Assembly: GCA_005878515.1 (NCBI GenBank)
Contig: VBLZ01000183.1
Span: 1-7,157 of the forward strand
Direction: 5' to 3'
DNA: 7,157 bases
Origin: Methanobacteriota archaeon
Lineage (GTDB): Archaea > Thermoplasmatota > Thermoplasmata > RBG-16-68-12
Shown piece by piece: positions 4,956-7,157 of the stretch (within the stretch, counting starts at the first letter, position 1; each line of letters opens with the position of its first letter). The notes beneath the pieces were generated by a model. The model worked only from the letters and a program-made list of their open reading frames with translations. It was not told the DNA's origin and did no database searches. Made by a program: the position numbers and the translations under genes.

Positions 4956-5489
4956 ATGCGGCGGCTCCCGTGGCCGCTCCTGCTCGCCTTCAAGGAGGAC
5001 GAGCTTCTCAAGGACCTCCTCTTCGGCAAGAAGAAGGACCTCGAGGAAGGACGCGCCTACCTGATGAAGGAGAAGAAGCCCGAGAAGGCCCTCTCAGCGT
5101 TCCAGCGGGCGGTCGATGCCGGCTGGCGCCCGATGTACATCACGCGCCAGCACCCGAACCACATCGTCCGCCGCCGGGGGGAGAAGGAGATCCGCATCGT
5201 GTGGCTCTCGACGACGCTCGGCAAGGACTACGTCGACCCGCACAATCTGAACAGCTTGAGCAACCTGATCACGAACTTCGTGAACGATGGACCGCGCGCC
5301 GTCATCCTCCTCGACGGGATCGAGTATCTCATGATCAACAACGACTTCGCCCGCATCTTGCACTTCTTGGAATACGTCAACGAGCAGATCGCCCTGCACC
5401 GGGCTGCCCTGATCTTGAGCGTGGACGAGCGCGCGTTCGATGCGAAGGAGCTCGCGTACATCGAGCGGGACACGGTCGCGCTGGAGTAG
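4956..5489 (+). CDS. DUF835 domain protein
   Basis: A 177-residue protein carrying a DUF835 domain, a family common in Thermoplasmata and methanogens, often fused to sensor or regulator domains and without an established biochemical function. The domain spans about residues 30-175: GRAYLMKEKKPEKA (32-45), a helix to GWRPMYITRQHP (56-67), IVWLSTTLG (81-89), DPHNLNSLSNLI (94-105), the most typical stretch AVILLDGIEYLMINNDF (115-131), and ALILSVDERAF (151-161). The fold resembles P-loop-like alpha/beta domains, but no Walker A motif is visible. The N-terminus is short and leucine-rich (MRRLPWPLLLAF), too short for a clear membrane anchor, so the protein is probably cytosolic. It stands alone, without the PAS, receiver or kinase parts often attached. 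It is transcribed divergently from the salvage operon and ends 39 bases before arcS, which has its own TATA box. Confidence 0.85.
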   Translation: MRRLPWPLLLAFKEDELLKDLLFGKKKDLEEGRAYLMKEKKPEKALSAFQRAVDAGWRPMYITRQHPNHIVRRRGEKEIRIVWLSTTLGKDYVDPHNLNSLSNLITNFVNDGPRAVILLDGIEYLMINNDFARILHFLEYVNEQIALHRAALILSVDERAFDAKELAYIERDTVALE

Positions 5490-5495
5490 TCACAC

Positions 5496-5501
5496 TTTAT
5501 A
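5496..5501 (+). promoter_or_regulatory. TATA box of arcS
   Basis: TTTATA within CACTTTATACTCGG begins 7 bases after the DUF835 stop codon. Its centre is about 30 bases before the ATG at 5529, so a leaderless arcS transcript is expected in addition to any read-through from the DUF835 gene. Confidence 0.55.
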
Positions 5502-5528
5502 CTCGGCCGGAGCCATCGCTGCGCCTCC

Positions 5529-7157
5529 ATGTTTGAGATCGATGCGCGAGGCGGTCTCGGTCGCCGAGGGCGATGGACTCGTGGCGAGCGAACCCTGACG
5601 ACGCCCCTGGTCCTGTTCCTCCAAGGCGGTGCTCGCGCGGCGCCGTCGTATGCCGAGGGACTCCTCGTTTCCGAGCGGACCGAGGATCCTCGGTTTCAGG
5701 TTCGCGTCGGCGGCAGCTTCTTCGCGCCGCGACCGGCCAACGATCCGGACGACCTTCCGGCGGCGAAAGGCATCCCGCTGGCCCTCGCCGACCTCGAGAT
5801 CCCGCACGAGGCGGTCGCCGGCGACTGGGCCGTGGTCTCCGGAGAGTCGGACCTCGTCGCCGCAAAGGCCGTCCCGGGCGTGTTCATCGCGAACGGACCT
5901 GAATTCGAACGATCCCCCCGGGAATTCGTGTCGGCGACCCGCGAGGTTCGGGAGATCCTGGGCCCCGCGAAGGTCGTCGCGGTCACCGGCTTGGCGACGC
6001 CGTCGAACCTCTCGGTCCTCGCGTACGCCGGGATCGACGTGGTCGACTCGAGTCGGATGCGTCTCGATAGTGCGCGCGGCCTGTTCCACACGGCGGACGG
6101 GACGGTCCCCCTCGCCGAAGCGGACCGCGATGCATGTGGCTGTCCCGCGTGCGCGGCCGGAGAGGACCTCGGCGCGCACAACGATCGGGCCTTGTTCCGC
6201 GAGATGCTCCTCGTCCGGAATCATCTGGTCCATGGCCGACTGCGAGAGCTCGTGGAGCGGCGGCTCGCGAACGCCCCGTGGAATACCGCCGTCGTGCGCC
6301 ACCTCGATCTGCGCGAATACGATCTCGTGGAGCCGTACACGCCGGTCGCCGGTGGCGAGATGCGGGCGTACGCCGCCGAGTCGCTCGCTCGACCCGAGAT
6401 CGTCCGATTCCGACGGCGCATCCGGGAGCGCTATGTGAAGCCGGCCTCGGCTCGGGTCCTTCTGCTGCTCCCATGCTCCGCCCGCAAGCCGTACTCGACG
6501 AGCCGCAGCCACCGCCGTTTCCGCGACGCAATCGTGGCGAGTGCGAATCCCCCGGCCGTTCACGAGGTCATCGTCACGTCGCCCCTCGGCCTGATTCCGC
6601 GCGAGCTGGAGCGGTTCTACCCGGCCGGTGCATACGACATTCCGGTGACTGGAGATTGGAGCCGCGACGAGGCCGCGATGGTCACCGAGGACCTCCGGGC
6701 GTTTCTCGCGGCGAACCAGTACGAAACGGTCGTCGCCCACCTCGCGGCGGAAGCGCCAATCGTGAAGGCAGCCGCGCCCGACGCGATCCCGACTTCGAAG
6801 GAACGGCCCACCTCGGACGAATCACTTGCCTCGTTGACGCAGACGCTGAACCACGCCACGGCGTCGGCGCCTCGGGTCCCGAAAGGCCGTCGCTTCTCCG
6901 AGGAGATGTCGAACGTCGCCCGCTTCCAGTTTGGCGAGGCGGGCCTCGGGCTGGTGCGAGGCGCCTCCTTCCGCGGCCGCATGCCGGATGTGCGGGTGAT
7001 CCGCGAAGGAACGCAGGTCGCGATGCACACGGGACGCGGGATGCTGTCTCTGACCCTTCCCGGCGGCGCGATCCTTTCCCAGGCGGACGCGTACTGGGTC
7101 GAGATCGAGGACTTCCTCCCGAAAGGGAATATCTTCGCGGTGGGGGTCGTCGACGCC
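5529..7157 (+). CDS. arcS: Archaeosine synthase ArcS (TgtA2), 3' end cut by window
   Basis: An uninterrupted frame of 543 codons running off the right edge. ArcS acts on tRNA carrying preQ0 at position 15: it attaches lysine to preQ0, and the radical-SAM partner RaSEA then releases archaeosine. Residues 1-250 form a tRNA-guanine transglycosylase-like barrel, starting MFEIDARGGLGRRG, with the TGT-type zinc site CGCPAC (C203, C205, C208) and a His about 24 residues on (H232). The diagnostic ArcS motif PC-x3-KPY-x2-S-x2-H is fully present: P315, C316, K320-P321-Y322, S325, H328. It is followed by VIVTSPLGLIPRELE (347-361) and YDIPVTGDW (369-377), also typical. From about residue 485 a PUA RNA-binding domain begins (MPDVRVIREGTQVAMHTGRG) and is truncated by the window. 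Start ATG 5529 fits family N-termini and the TATA box 30 bases upstream. RaSEA is not in this window. Confidence 0.92.
   Translation, partial: MFEIDARGGLGRRGRWTRGERTLTTPLVLFLQGGARAAPSYAEGLLVSERTEDPRFQVRVGGSFFAPRPANDPDDLPAAKGIPLALADLEIPHEAVAGDWAVVSGESDLVAAKAVPGVFIANGPEFERSPREFVSATREVREILGPAKVVAVTGLATPSNLSVLAYAGIDVVDSSRMRLDSARGLFHTADGTVPLAEADRDACGCPACAAGEDLGAHNDRALFREMLLVRNHLVHGRLRELVERRLANAPWNTAVVRHLDLREYDLVEPYTPVAGGEMRAYAAESLARPEIVRFRRRIRERYVKPASARVLLLLPCSARKPYSTSRSHRRFRDAIVASANPPAVHEVIVTSPLGLIPRELERFYPAGAYDIPVTGDWSRDEAAMVTEDLRAFLAANQYETVVAHLAAEAPIVKAAAPDAIPTSKERPTSDESLASLTQTLNHATASAPRVPKGRRFSEEMSNVARFQFGEAGLGLVRGASFRGRMPDVRVIREGTQVAMHTGRGMLSLTLPGGAILSQADAYWVEIEDFLPKGNIFAVGVVDA

Noticed and set aside
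4940..5536. 198-codon frame overlapping the DUF835 gene, starting at an ATG 16 bases earlier
   Set aside because: That ATG is only about 15 bases from the TATA centre, and the product is Arg/Pro-rich; the 4956 frame has a recognisable DUF835 domain.
5490..6740. 416-codon minus-strand frame across the start of arcS
   Set aside because: The plus strand carries an unbroken 543-codon frame with the zinc site and the complete ArcS motif, so the minus frame is a shadow.

Overview
The window looks like chromosomal DNA of a GC-rich archaeon, most likely a euryarchaeote of the Thermoplasmatota type. The evidence is an archaeosine synthase (ArcS) gene, an archaeal-subfamily HGPRT-like enzyme, a stand-alone DUF835 protein, TATA boxes in place of bacterial -35/-10 promoters, and start codons about 30 bases downstream of those boxes without Shine-Dalgarno sequences. 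The lineage is an inference from gene content. No mobile element, CRISPR array, rRNA or tRNA was seen.

Layout: bases 1-147 are a non-coding promoter region with a CG-alternating tract and two near-identical palindromic boxes ahead of a TATA box. A small winged-helix regulator follows (148-549, +), then a pyrimidine-rich probable termination region, a probable 48-residue acidic protein (707-853, +) and a CPA2-type cation/proton antiporter (980-2233, +). The antiporter meets a minus-strand operon head to tail, sharing a CTAG that holds both stop codons. Read from its promoter, that operon is an MTA/MTI phosphorylase homologue (4773-4048), a DadD-type adenosine-nucleoside deaminase (4051-2795) and an HGPRT-like phosphoribosyltransferase (2793-2230). 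The coding regions overlap by 4 bases or lie 1 base apart. A 160-base divergent promoter region separates it from a DUF835 protein (4956-5489, +), followed by arcS (5529 to the window end, +, cut off in its PUA domain).

The minus-strand operon reads as one pathway. 5'-deoxyadenosine and 5'-methylthioadenosine, left over from radical-SAM and SAM chemistry, are deaminated by the DadD homologue. The resulting 6-oxopurine nucleoside is split by the phosphorylase to hypoxanthine plus a sugar 1-phosphate, and hypoxanthine is turned into IMP by the phosphoribosyltransferase. The phosphorylase has Asn where adenine-specific MTA phosphorylases have Asp, which supports this deaminate-first route. ArcS next door works with the radical-SAM enzyme RaSEA in archaeosine synthesis, a source of 5'-deoxyadenosine; a functional link is speculative.

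I see no clearly new multi-gene system. The most worthwhile leads are the predicted specificity change in the phosphorylase, the paired palindromic boxes at 43-89, the unannotated small protein at 707-853, and the consistent leaderless promoter geometry.
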